From: an uncultured bacterium
GTDB taxonomy: Bacteria > Patescibacteriota > Patescibacteriia > Patescibacteriales > UBA12465
Direction of reading: 5' to 3'
Assembly: GCA_937983635.1 (NCBI GenBank)
Contig: CALJZR010000060.1
Span: 1-32,635 of the forward strand
DNA length: 32,635 nucleotides
Shown here: positions 21,108 to 30,200 of the stretch, one piece after another
Numbering within the stretch: position 1 is the stretch's first letter
How the letters are laid out: every line of letters begins with the position of its first letter
Notes under the pieces: model-generated
Seen by the model: only the letters and a program-made list of their open reading frames with translations
Database searches by the model: none
Told to the model about the DNA's origin: nothing
Position numbers and translations under genes: made by a program

Positions 21108-22988
21108 TTACTCTAAAATTGCCTTAATTCTTCGGACTCCCGCTGAAGACGCCTCTTCCTTTTGAATCTTAAATTTGCCTAATCCTTGTAAAGTTTGGAC
21201 GTGTGGTCCGCCGCAAATTTCCCGAGAAAAAATATTATTCCAGGAGGCTTGCCTGCCTCCATTATTTTGCCCCACCGTGTACACTTTTACCTGTTCCCCG
21301 TACTTAGAATCAAAGACGCCAGTGGCGCCGGTAGCCTTCGCTTCAGCTAAAGGAATTTCTTCATAGGCGACATCTAAACCGAGACCGATGGCCTCGTTAA
21401 CCAACTCTTCCACCGCCGCAATCTGTTCCGGTGTCATTTTTTCAGGATGAGAAAAATCAAAACGCAGACGTTCGGCGGTAATATTGCTACCCTTCTGAGC
21501 AACATGCTCTCCCAAGACTTTACGTAAAGCAGCTAGTAACAAGTGAGCGGCGGTGTGAAGCTTAGTAGTCTCTTCACTATGATCCGCTAAACCGCCTTTA
21601 AACTTCCCAGCCGAAGCGGTCCGAGAAAGTTCTTGATGTTTTTGGAGCTCAGACATAAAGCCTGGGCGGTCAACTTTTATGCCATGCTCATTTGCTAGTT
21701 CTTCCGTAATCTCTAAGGGGAAACCATAGCTTTGATAAAGATTAAAGGCGGCAACGCCATCCAAATCTTTAGCTGCTAGTTTTTTAAATTCAATCATTCC
21801 CTTCTCTAAAGTGCGATTAAATTTATCTTCCTCTTTATCAAATTCTGTAAAAATAAATTCTTGATTCTTTTTTAACTCCGGATAAGCGGAAGCGTAGTCA
21901 TCAATAAAAATCTGAGCCACTTCTTTCAACCACTTCTCTTGAGATATGCCAATTTGACGGCCATAACGAATAGCTCGACGTAAAAGACGACGAACAATAT
22001 AGCCCTGATCGGTATTAGAAGGGGGGACGCCCCGGTCGTCACCGACAATAAAAGTGGCCGCTTTTAAATGATCGGCAATTACTTCAAAGGCCCGCTTATC
22101 ATCAACATATTTCTTCCCTGATAATTCTTCAATTCGCCCAATTGCCCGCGCGAACAAATCAGTTTTAAAAATACTATCTTCACCGCTTAAAACCATTAAG
22201 ACTCTCTCTAAGCCGCCGCCGAAATCAACATTTTTATTTTTCAATTCCTGCCAACCGTCAACGCTTTTCTGATACTGCATAAAAACAGAGTTGCCAATTT
22301 CTAAAAAACGGCCGCAATCGCAATTGGGATGGCAATGGGGTCCATAGGCCAAATCATGTTCTTTGCCGGTATCATAAAAAGTTTCACTGTCGGGACCACC
22401 AAGTTCGCCCACAGCGTCACCCCTCTGCCACCAGTTCTTGTCGCGATAAGCAAAAATTCGCTGGCGAGAAAAATCTAATTCCTGGCCGGAGCCAAGTGCT
22501 CCCTTGCCGGTCGTCATCGGCCCCTCTTCAGCGGAAACGCCGTAATGACCAAAAAGTTCTTGTAAAATAGAAATCGCCTCGTCATCTTTAGCAATTTTGC
22601 CATCAGCACTACCGGCATAGACTGTTTGGTAAATCCGAGCCGGATCCATCTTCAATTCCACAAACAGAAATTCAAACCACCAAGCCAACTGCTCTTTTTT
22701 AAAATAATCACCCAAAGACCAATTACCCAGCATTTCAAAAAAAGTATTGTGGCGACTATCACCAACTTCATCAATATCTTCCGTGCGGAAAGATTTCTGA
22801 CTATCCGCCAAACGAATGCCGGCGGGATGAGTCTCCCCCAGTAAATAAGGGACTAGGGGAAACATGCCGGAGTTAGTAAATAGCAAAGAGGCATCATTTT
22901 CTGGAAGCAAAGAAGCGCTGGGAATAATAGCATGGCCCTTGCTCTTAAAAAAATCTAAATATTTTTGGCGAAGTTCATTGGCAGTCAT
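21108..22988 (-). CDS. alaS: Alanyl-tRNA synthetase lacking the C-Ala domain
   Basis: Charges tRNA-Ala with alanine. It is 626 aa against the usual 870 or so. The catalytic domain is intact (FFKSKGHAIIPSASLLP, FTNSGMFPLVPYLLG, RHNTFFEMLGNWSLGDYFKK), as is the tRNA-recognition region. The editing domain keeps its zinc-type motifs, HTAAH near residue 475 and CGGPH near 591. The sequence ends right after it (ASSAGVRRIKAILE), so the C-terminal dimerisation and tRNA-elbow domain is gone. No remnant follows in the 24 bases before the next promoter. It lies 38 bases after the deoxyribosyltransferase-like gene. Confidence 0.96.
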   Translation of the reverse strand: MTANELRQKYLDFFKSKGHAIIPSASLLPENDASLLFTNSGMFPLVPYLLGETHPAGIRLADSQKSFRTEDIDEVGDSRHNTFFEMLGNWSLGDYFKKEQLAWWFEFLFVELKMDPARIYQTVYAGSADGKIAKDDEAISILQELFGHYGVSAEEGPMTTGKGALGSGQELDFSRQRIFAYRDKNWWQRGDAVGELGGPDSETFYDTGKEHDLAYGPHCHPNCDCGRFLEIGNSVFMQYQKSVDGWQELKNKNVDFGGGLERVLMVLSGEDSIFKTDLFARAIGRIEELSGKKYVDDKRAFEVIADHLKAATFIVGDDRGVPPSNTDQGYIVRRLLRRAIRYGRQIGISQEKWLKEVAQIFIDDYASAYPELKKNQEFIFTEFDKEEDKFNRTLEKGMIEFKKLAAKDLDGVAAFNLYQSYGFPLEITEELANEHGIKVDRPGFMSELQKHQELSRTASAGKFKGGLADHSEETTKLHTAAHLLLAALRKVLGEHVAQKGSNITAERLRFDFSHPEKMTPEQIAAVEELVNEAIGLGLDVAYEEIPLAEAKATGATGVFDSKYGEQVKVYTVGQNNGGRQASWNNIFSREICGGPHVQTLQGLGKFKIQKEEASSAGVRRIKAILE

Positions 22989-23026
22989 ATATTTTTAACT
23001 ATAAAACGATATTTTAAAGGATTTAA

Positions 23027-23464
23027 TTATTTAATCAAGTTGAAGTCACCATTAATAACAGTGGGGGCAATTTCAGCTAATTCGTCTTCATAAGGACCAG
23101 AAGCCCAAGGATTGAGAAGATAGAGGCGTTTATCCAAAACGTGAGCAAAACCGATTTCCAAAAAAGTATTAGCGCCAATATAGCCATCAATCCCTTTCTT
23201 AGTGGCATTAACCACTAAAACAGCATCAGCCGCTTGAATTAATTGATAGTAGCGCCGAATTAAACTGCCGCTTTCGGCCTGGCGAAAAACGCCGTCGCCA
23301 TGAGCCTGTTTTTCTTTAATAAAATCATCATAGCTCAATTCTCCAGCCATAATTCTCTGGGTTAAACGCGGCACTTCAACGCTATGGCCAGCCTTGTTTA
23401 AAACGGCGGCCGCGGCCGCAATTTGAGGGGTAAAATCAACGCTTCCACAAATAACAATTTTCAT
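23027..23464 (-). CDS. Nucleoside 2-deoxyribosyltransferase-like protein
   Basis: A small Rossmann-like protein of 145 aa. The N-terminal MKIVICGSVDF is a nucleotide-binding-type strand and loop. The middle reads AADAVLVVNATKKGIDGYIG followed by GANTFLEIGFAHVLDKRLYL, matching the active-site region of nucleoside 2-deoxyribosyltransferase-like proteins (usually D..Ian....... DsGt..E.G.a.a.gkpv..). The glutamate of the NTFLEIG motif is the expected nucleophile. Such proteins are common in bacteria, mostly without known substrate. It lies six bases after murB and 38 before alaS, probably in one transcript. Confidence 0.75.
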   Translation of the reverse strand: MKIVICGSVDFTPQIAAAAAVLNKAGHSVEVPRLTQRIMAGELSYDDFIKEKQAHGDGVFRQAESGSLIRRYYQLIQAADAVLVVNATKKGIDGYIGANTFLEIGFAHVLDKRLYLLNPWASGPYEDELAEIAPTVINGDFNLIK

Positions 23465-23470
23465 AAATGA

Positions 23471-24493
23471 TTAAATAATATTTACTTCCGGCTCAATTTT
23501 AACGCCAAATTTTTTGAAAACGCCAGCCTGAACGCGGCGCACCTGGGCTAAAGCCTGACGGGCAGTGGCGCCGCCGTAATTCACCAAAATCAAAGCTTGC
23601 TTCTCATACATCCCCACCGCACCGAAACGCTTCCCCTTGAAACCAGCCTGCTCAATTAGCCAGCCAGCCGGCACTTTCACTAAATTAACTTTGGAAGCGG
23701 GGAAAAATTTAATCTCGGGAAAAGCTTTTTGTAATTTTTTAAAAGCATTTAAAGAAATTTCTGGATTTTTGAAAAAGGAGCCAGCGTTAGCAATTACGGC
23801 TGGATTTGGTAATTTACTATCTCGAATTTGTCTAATCGCTTCTGCCAATTGTTGAATGCTTGGGCTTTTTATCCCCTGCTCCGATAATTTTGCGCGAATG
23901 TCACCGTAGTCAAGGCGCAAAACAGGATGCTTACTTAACTTTAAAGTGACACTGGCAATAAAATATCGGCCCTTATACTTATTTTTAAAAATACTATTGC
24001 GATAAGCGAAGGCGCAATCTTTAAGTTTAAAAACTTTTTCTTTGCCATTGCGCACATCAATCGCGCGCAAACTAGCAAAAACATCTTTTAATTCCGCGCC
24101 ATAAGCGCCGATATTCTGTACCGGAGCGGCCCCGACGGTCCCGGGAACATAATATAAATTCTCGGCCCCGCCCCAACCGCGCTCAATCGCAAAATAAACC
24201 AAAGCGCTCCACCATTCGCCCGAGCGCGCTTCCACCCAAGCGGCAGTGGCCGTTTCCTTAACCACCCGTACGCCTTTTAATTCGTTTTTTAAAACCAAAG
24301 CCTTTAAAGGACGACTAATTAAAATATTAGAACCCCCCCCTAAGACAAAAATTGGTAGCTTCTGCTTTCGAGCAAAGGCCAGAGCTTCTTCTAAATCATT
24401 TTCTTCTCTAATAACAGCAAAATAAGCGGCTTTTGCCCCAATTTTTAAAGTCGTGTAAGGAGTTAAATCTATTTGTTTCTGAATTTTAAGCAT
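23471..24493 (-). CDS. murB: UDP-N-acetylenolpyruvoylglucosamine reductase
   Basis: FAD enzyme that makes UDP-N-acetylmuramic acid for peptidoglycan. It is 340 aa, the length of the E. coli-type enzyme. The FAD-binding part has VLGGGSNILIS near residue 50; the middle has PVQNIGAYGAELKDVF and FAYRNSIFKNKYKGRYF with the conserved tyrosine and arginine. The catalytic serine is in NAGSFFKNP (about residue 236), and the catalytic glutamate is in EPEV near the C-terminus. The TATAAT of its promoter lies only 6 bases before the ATG, so the message is probably leaderless. It leads a small operon with the following two genes. Confidence 0.97.
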   Translation of the reverse strand: MLKIQKQIDLTPYTTLKIGAKAAYFAVIREENDLEEALAFARKQKLPIFVLGGGSNILISRPLKALVLKNELKGVRVVKETATAAWVEARSGEWWSALVYFAIERGWGGAENLYYVPGTVGAAPVQNIGAYGAELKDVFASLRAIDVRNGKEKVFKLKDCAFAYRNSIFKNKYKGRYFIASVTLKLSKHPVLRLDYGDIRAKLSEQGIKSPSIQQLAEAIRQIRDSKLPNPAVIANAGSFFKNPEISLNAFKKLQKAFPEIKFFPASKVNLVKVPAGWLIEQAGFKGKRFGAVGMYEKQALILVNYGGATARQALAQVRRVQAGVFKKFGVKIEPEVNII

Positions 24494-24499
24494 AAAGAT

Positions 24500-24529
24500 A
24501 TTATATCCTAAAAAAGTAAGAAAAGTCTA
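24500..24529 (-). promoter_or_regulatory. murB promoter, probably leaderless
   Basis: A perfect TATAAT (24505-24500) is preceded at 18 bases by TAGACT (24529-24524). The murB ATG begins at 24493, seven bases after the -10, which is where transcription itself should start. Confidence 0.65.
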
Positions 24530-24533
24530 GGTA

Positions 24534-24564
24534 AAAATAAAACGGAGGCTGATGCAGTCTCCGT
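24534..24564 (-). terminator. Terminator after the ABC transporter gene
   Basis: On the minus strand ACGGAG and CTCCGT, continued by an inner CTG/CAG-type pairing, form about 10 bp and are followed by TTTATTTTTAC. It lies 21 bases after the transporter stop and upstream of the murB promoter. Confidence 0.8.
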
Positions 24565-24584
24565 CAATAAAACTAATAAGAAAA

Positions 24585-26378
24585 TTAAGCAACTTCGCCC
24601 AATTCCTGTAATTTCAAGAGCTTAGAATAAAGACCGCCGGAAACATGGGCAAGCTCACTATGACTTCCCTGTTCAACCACTTTGCCATTTTCTAAGACAA
24701 TAATTTTATCGGCCTGCTTAATTGTACTCAGGCGATGAGCAATGATAATAACCGTACGATTGCGACCGATACGACTTAGAGCGTCCTGGATTAAACGTTC
24801 ACTCTGACTATCAAGATTAGAGGTGGCTTCATCAAAAATTAAGATTTTCGGATTAGCTAAAATCGCCCGGGCAATACCCAAGCGTTGCCGTTGACCGCCA
24901 GAAAGTTTAATACCCCGCTCGCCCACTAAGGTGTCATAACCCTTTTCTAGCTTTAAAATAAATTCTTCCGCATTAGCAATGCGGGCCGCCGCCTCAATTT
25001 CTTTCTGGCTGGCGCCAGGATGAGCATAGGCAATATTTTCTCTAACGCTAACATCAAATATTTCCACCTCCTGGGGGACAATGGCTAAAAGACGACGATA
25101 AGCGAAGAGATCGAGATTACGAACATCTTGCCCATCCACTAACACCTGACCGGAATTGGCGTCATAATGACGATAAATCAAACGCGCCAGCGTAGTTTTG
25201 CCGCCGCCCGAAGGACCAACTAAAGCCACCGTGCTTCCTGCTATTAACTTACAGCTGACCCCGTCTAAAGCCTTAACTCTGTCATCGCGGTATTGAAAAG
25301 TGACATTTTTAAATTCAATTTCCCCCTTAATAGTCTTAAGAATAACGGCTTTATCATTATTAACAATCTCGCTCTCGGCTTTGAACAAAACTAAAAGACG
25401 ATTAACGCCTTCGCGTCCTTCTTCCATCCGATCATAAAAGCGAGACAGGCGATAAGTAGAGGCATAAGCTTTCTCGCTCAAAGTAAAGGCAAAAATTAAG
25501 GTACCGACGCTGATGGTGCCGTGATAAACCAAATAAACGCCCAGGAATAAAACGGCAGCCCGGCCGATATCAACAATCAAATTGCGACCCAAGCCGATCT
25601 TCATCATCCAGCCCCACTGCTTATTCTCATTATCTCTAATCCCTGCTTTAATCTTTTCAAATTCAGACAACTCCCGCTCCTCTTGGACAAAAGACTGAAC
25701 GGCATTGATATTAATAATCGACTGCGTCATTTTGCCGGAGGCAACCTCATAGGAACGATAAATCTCTTTGCGCACTGGATACATTTTCTGATTAGACCAA
25801 TAAGTAACAAAAATAAACAAGGGGGCAAAAATTAAAAAAGAAATACCGATACGCCAATCCGCCCAAAATAAAGCGGGAATAGTAAAAGCCAGCTGCACCA
25901 GCGTCGGCGCGACTTCCCAGCCGATATTGTTGACTAAGGTAGAAATCCGATCAACCCCTCTTTCAATCTTAATAATTTTACCGCCGGTATTTTCTTTTTC
26001 GTGATAGCCTAAACTAAGATCAAGCAACTTAGACTGCGCCTTTAAACCCAAATAATATTCTATCTTCACCAATAATTTCAAAATAGAGCGATCCCCAAAA
26101 TACTGAATAACGGAACGGATTTGATCAGAGCCAAGATAAAGGACAATTAACCAAATTAAAAAATTTAGGTCAGTCGCCTGAAAATTATATAAACTATCAA
26201 TTAAAAGCTTAAGAATATAGGGTTTAGCCAAATCAAAAACCGCCCCAACCACGGTAATGGCAAGGATAATATGAATTAAACGGCGAAAAGGCAACAAAAG
26301 CCGCCATAATTCTTGCCAAAATTCCCGCCAGCTGAGGCTGGGTTTTTTCTTGTTTTCTGACTCGGAAGGATTTTCCAT
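24585..26378 (-). CDS. ABC transporter, fused permease and ATPase (exporter type)
   Basis: Homodimeric exporter-type half transporter, 597 aa. Residues about 30-340 hold the six-helix membrane domain (for example LIHIILAITVVGAVFDLAKP at the first helix). The ATPase domain has the Walker A GPSGGGKTT near residue 387, the Q-loop in IVPQEVEIFDVSVRENIA, the signature LSGGQRQRLGIARA near 491, Walker B ILIFDEATSNLDS and the H-loop AHRLST. Substrate cannot be told from sequence; lipid, peptide or drug export are all possible. It is followed by its own terminator and faces away from the plus-strand gene at 26541. Confidence 0.95.
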   Translation of the reverse strand: MENPSESENKKKPSLSWREFWQELWRLLLPFRRLIHIILAITVVGAVFDLAKPYILKLLIDSLYNFQATDLNFLIWLIVLYLGSDQIRSVIQYFGDRSILKLLVKIEYYLGLKAQSKLLDLSLGYHEKENTGGKIIKIERGVDRISTLVNNIGWEVAPTLVQLAFTIPALFWADWRIGISFLIFAPLFIFVTYWSNQKMYPVRKEIYRSYEVASGKMTQSIININAVQSFVQEERELSEFEKIKAGIRDNENKQWGWMMKIGLGRNLIVDIGRAAVLFLGVYLVYHGTISVGTLIFAFTLSEKAYASTYRLSRFYDRMEEGREGVNRLLVLFKAESEIVNNDKAVILKTIKGEIEFKNVTFQYRDDRVKALDGVSCKLIAGSTVALVGPSGGGKTTLARLIYRHYDANSGQVLVDGQDVRNLDLFAYRRLLAIVPQEVEIFDVSVRENIAYAHPGASQKEIEAAARIANAEEFILKLEKGYDTLVGERGIKLSGGQRQRLGIARAILANPKILIFDEATSNLDSQSERLIQDALSRIGRNRTVIIIAHRLSTIKQADKIIVLENGKVVEQGSHSELAHVSGGLYSKLLKLQELGEVA

Positions 26379-26471
26379 AAAGAAAAATTAAAACAGAGCT
26401 TAAGCCCTCTTTACTATAGAATACGGTTAAAATCAATAAATATTACAATCACTTTGATAATAAAGGAATAG

Positions 26472-26500
26472 TTGACAAAAAGCAAATTATTTACTAGAAA
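26472..26500 (+). promoter_or_regulatory. Promoter of the plus-strand orphan gene
   Basis: A perfect TTGACA (26472-26477) is followed at 17 bases by TAGAAA (26495-26500), a 4-of-6 match to the -10. It lies 40 bases before the ATG at 26541. The rest of the 162-base divergent gap is AT-rich. A weak TTGATT/TAAAGA pair facing the ABC transporter lies near 26410-26440. Confidence 0.55.
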
Positions 26501-26540
26501 TAAAGCAGACCTTTAATATTAACCCATAAAATATAGAAAG

Positions 26541-27215
26541 ATGAAAACAGATCAGAAGAAAGCAGAAATTCTGCAATTGGGGCAAGAATGGAAAAACGCC
26601 ACCAAAACCGAAAAAGCAAATATCGCTGATAAAATCAGCAGCTACTTTCTCGATGGCCCGGAAGAACAAATCCCCGAACTCTTAGGAGCGGTACGTTCCC
26701 TGGCTTGGTTAAACGACAACGGTTTCAACCGCGTAGTCGCCAGTTTACAGACTGATGCGGAAATCAAAAAACTGATACCTTTGGCCAAAAAACAAAATGG
26801 CCGGAGACATAAATTAGCCGAGCGTCACGCTCAACTTTTGGAAAAAGAGTTCGCATCTGCGGACTTTACAACCAAAATAATGATTTTTAAAAAGGCAAAC
26901 CAGAGCAACGGTAACAACAATGACGAAATGGGAGCGGCCAACTATCGCTTCTGCCGACGTCATTGGATATTACTGGTTAACCTTATCAGCAACCTTGAAA
27001 AAGGGATGGCGGTGCATGACGCCCTGATGAGCAATCATATTAATCACAATGAAGTATGGCCGACGGTAGCAGCCGTAAAAACGATCAGACTGTGGACCAA
27101 ACAAAGTAGCATTGAAGATATTGCTGGCGAACAGCATAAAATTCTGACCGAACTCGGGACTAGCCTCAACCCTGGAAAAATTCTCATCGCCCAGGCAATC
27201 TTAAACAAAATGTAA
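26541..27215 (+). CDS. Uncharacterised 224-aa protein
   Basis: I recognise no family. The protein is mostly helical in appearance, hydrophilic and lysine-rich (MKTDQKKAEILQLGQEWKNA), with no signal peptide or convincing membrane segment. A more hydrophobic stretch RRHWILLVNLISNLEKGM is near residue 140. It has a single cysteine, and a central NQSNGNNNDEMG loop. Composition resembles its neighbours, so recent transfer is not obvious. It is transcribed alone on the opposite strand, with a consensus -35 upstream and a terminator downstream. The ATG follows GAAAG, a weak Shine-Dalgarno. The frame, promoter and terminator together make it a real gene. Confidence 0.85.
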   Translation: MKTDQKKAEILQLGQEWKNATKTEKANIADKISSYFLDGPEEQIPELLGAVRSLAWLNDNGFNRVVASLQTDAEIKKLIPLAKKQNGRRHKLAERHAQLLEKEFASADFTTKIMIFKKANQSNGNNNDEMGAANYRFCRRHWILLVNLISNLEKGMAVHDALMSNHINHNEVWPTVAAVKTIRLWTKQSSIEDIAGEQHKILTELGTSLNPGKILIAQAILNKM

Positions 27216-27228
27216 ATTTAAAGTGAAG

Positions 27229-27261
27229 AAAAAAATCCGACCCCAATGGCCGGATTTTTTC
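27229..27261. terminator. Bidirectional terminator
   Basis: AAAAATCCG and CGGATTTTT form a stem around an 11-base loop, with T-runs in both directions. It lies between the converging orphan gene (stop at 27215) and the DUF4838 gene (stop at 27284) and can serve both. Confidence 0.85.
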
Positions 27262-27283
27262 TTGAACTTAAAATCTAAACTAT

Positions 27284-30200
27284 TTATCTTGGCGGTATAA
27301 TTATGTTGTTAGAAAAGATATTATCAGATGACTGATACTCCCACAGACCAACACCGTTAGTACTAGCAAAAGTATTATTTGTTAAAGTGTTATGAGTACT
27401 CAGCATCACAACAGCACCATAGGTGCTAGTACTAGAAGCAATGTTGCCACTTACACTGGTATTGTGCGTGTCGTAGAGATATAAGCCCCGGCCATTAGTA
27501 CTGAATAAATTGTTACCCGAGATAAGGCCTTCTTCAAAACTTTGAGTAGACAAAGCTGCGGCCCCTGAATTAATAGTATTATTAATAACATCAACATTTT
27601 TCATATCTACTAACCAGACTCCTTGGCCGTCAACTTCTAAATTATTATTTTCTAAGACAAGACCCGAAGAACGAGATATAGCAATACCCTCACGATGACC
27701 GGTAGTAGGACCAGAGTATTGAATATTACAATTCTTAATAGTCAGATCGTTCTTATCAAAATCAGCATAAACCCCATACCGATAGTCAGCGCCGCTAGAG
27801 CCATAGATGATAGAATGACCCTGGCAATCAAGGGTCACGCCGATGTGAACGACGTTAAAACAGGTATCGGTTGAGGAAACATCATCGCTTAGTTTGTAGG
27901 TGGTAAGAGGAGAGTCTAATTCGCGGCAGGAATTTATTACGACCTCATCGCCCTCAAAATTAGAATTAATTAAATTGATAATGAGATCGATGCGCTGGCC
28001 ATAAATTGTATCACCAGCCGAGCTCCGAGCGGAAGATAACATCTGCTTCATTACCCTTAAAATCTCGGAATTATCCACGACATAGGCGAAGTTAGCTTCA
28101 GAGTATTCTAGAAAAGCCTTCATTTGAGCACTTACCGGACCATAATATAGAGAATAATATTCATCTAAAAGATCATCAATGTCTTGATCGGCGTCCCAAT
28201 ATAAACGGGCAGTAATATAGGTATTTAAAGAGTTGGCGGCAAACGGATCCCAGTCTGGAGTGAGGCTGGACCAGTCTGTATTAATTTCGATACTCTCGCC
28301 GCTGGATTTGCCTTTCAAAAATTGTAAATTTTCCGCGATAGCATGCGGGAAATAAGATGGCACTGATTGAGTGGGTGCACCCGGCAAATTTATTAAGTAA
28401 TAATCATAAGTATAAATCTGTTTAGAGGGTAAAAGCGCCAGCCATTGATTAACTAAGGATTGATTAAAAAATTTAGTCGCCTCATCACCAAAGGAGCTGC
28501 GGTTATTACTAATTATCACCACTAAATTAGGGGCGACTGGCCGACTGAGATTTAAAGGCGGCAATAAATAGGTGGTATAGGCCGAATTAATTATTTTTTT
28601 ATCAGAATACTCGGGGTCTTCATATATTTCCCAAGCTAAATTATTAACATATTCCCAGACATAATCGGACAACTTTCCGGAAAAACCTCTTTCTGGAGTT
28701 TCCTTAGCTTTGCATTCGGGGCTAGATTCGGAAGCTTGAGTAAAACCATCAGAAGGCATCACGCTGATAATAGGAGCATCATATACATCAAACATCGCCT
28801 TAACATATTTTACTTGTTCATCAAATAAAGCCTGAGAACATAAATCCGGCTTAACATCTGAACCGTTCATGCGCACTCCGTTCCAAATAGCATAATATTC
28901 GGGATGAGCAGTTTTATTTTCCGCTCTCTCCAGAATTCTATCAACACCATGAACATAGGGATAAGCCAGGTCGTTGAGAAAGCTATTAGAACGCAAACTT
29001 AACTGCCAGCGCAGCTCCTCTTCAGCGCGACCATTAGGATAATGGTAAGGCTTTAGATGAGTAAATTCTTTATAATAAAGAAAAAAATGTCTCATCGAAA
29101 AGTCAGGATTAATAGTCTGATTGATGTCCTGAAAGCTAATGCTACTTTTGTTAGGAATAATTGTTCCCAGTTCTCCAGGAGCATACCAGCGAATACCTTG
29201 ATTATACAAAAATTCATAAACAGCATTCATTGTCCCGCGACCATCAGCCTCCCAAATATTATGAACTTCATTATAAGAGCGGGCGTAATAGTCAATATAG
29301 TCATTATTCCAGACGCCGTCAGTGATGGCATCCCATTCGGAATAAAGCGCTTCTCTGCTTTTATTTTCAGGCGGCCCGGAATGAGGACCGAGAACCGAGA
29401 GATTATCATCATCTCCTAATAAAACTAAATAATTAGAGCCGGAAACGATTTTAAAGCCACCATCAATACAACCCTGTGCATTAATACCTAAAGCATCAGT
29501 ATACACGCTCTGGCCGATATATACATGATAAGCCTTGGTTTCGTCGGGAATACTGGATACAGGTAAAACAACACCAGACATATCTTGAATATAATCTTGA
29601 AAATAACTAGCCGCCAGCTGGATCATATTAGTTGTCGATGATGAAACAACAATATCAGCCCGAGCCACACCATCTTGAACTAAATATTTAATGGCACTTC
29701 CTCCGCCACCTCCGCCACCGCCGCCACCGCCACCGCCTCCGCTACTGCCACCGCCGCCACCGCCAATAACAATACCGCTATTATTAATCTCTAAACTAAT
29801 ATTGGCAGCAAATGGTTTTCCCTGAATAAGGCCAAGCAAGTCTTGAACAGCATCACTGATACTAAACCCGGGGGAATCAATGTTTTGATCTATTTGTAAA
29901 ATATATTCCGAATAGAAACGATTCGCCCAAAAGGCTTCAGCGCTGGTAATATGATGGAAAGCAGTACCGGCATAATAATAATACAAGCCGTCACGGATAT
30001 TTTTAGTCAAAGAACCAATCGGTAATTCATCATCAGCCAATTCTGCCCCTACTTGATAATTAGCAAAGAAGGCGTCAGGAATATCAGCTACTCTTCGCGC
30101 CCAATTATTACCATAAAGACGCTTAGCCTGAACCTCATCCTTTATCTTGCGTAAAAGTCCGCTCGGTTCAACGGCATAAACCGAAGGATCAGTGGTAATT

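Noticed and set aside
21088..21109. Terminator after alaS
   Set aside because: A short AAGCC/GGCTT stem is present, but no T-tract follows and it abuts the infA promoter, so evidence is too weak.
26379..26440. Strong promoter for the ABC transporter gene
   Set aside because: Only a weak TTGATT/TAAAGA pair is visible; I could not place a convincing -10, so it is mentioned but not annotated.
29699..29764. Phase-variable repeat
   Set aside because: The tract is built of mixed GGN codons, not a single short unit, so frame-changing slippage is unlikely; it is better read as a flexible linker.
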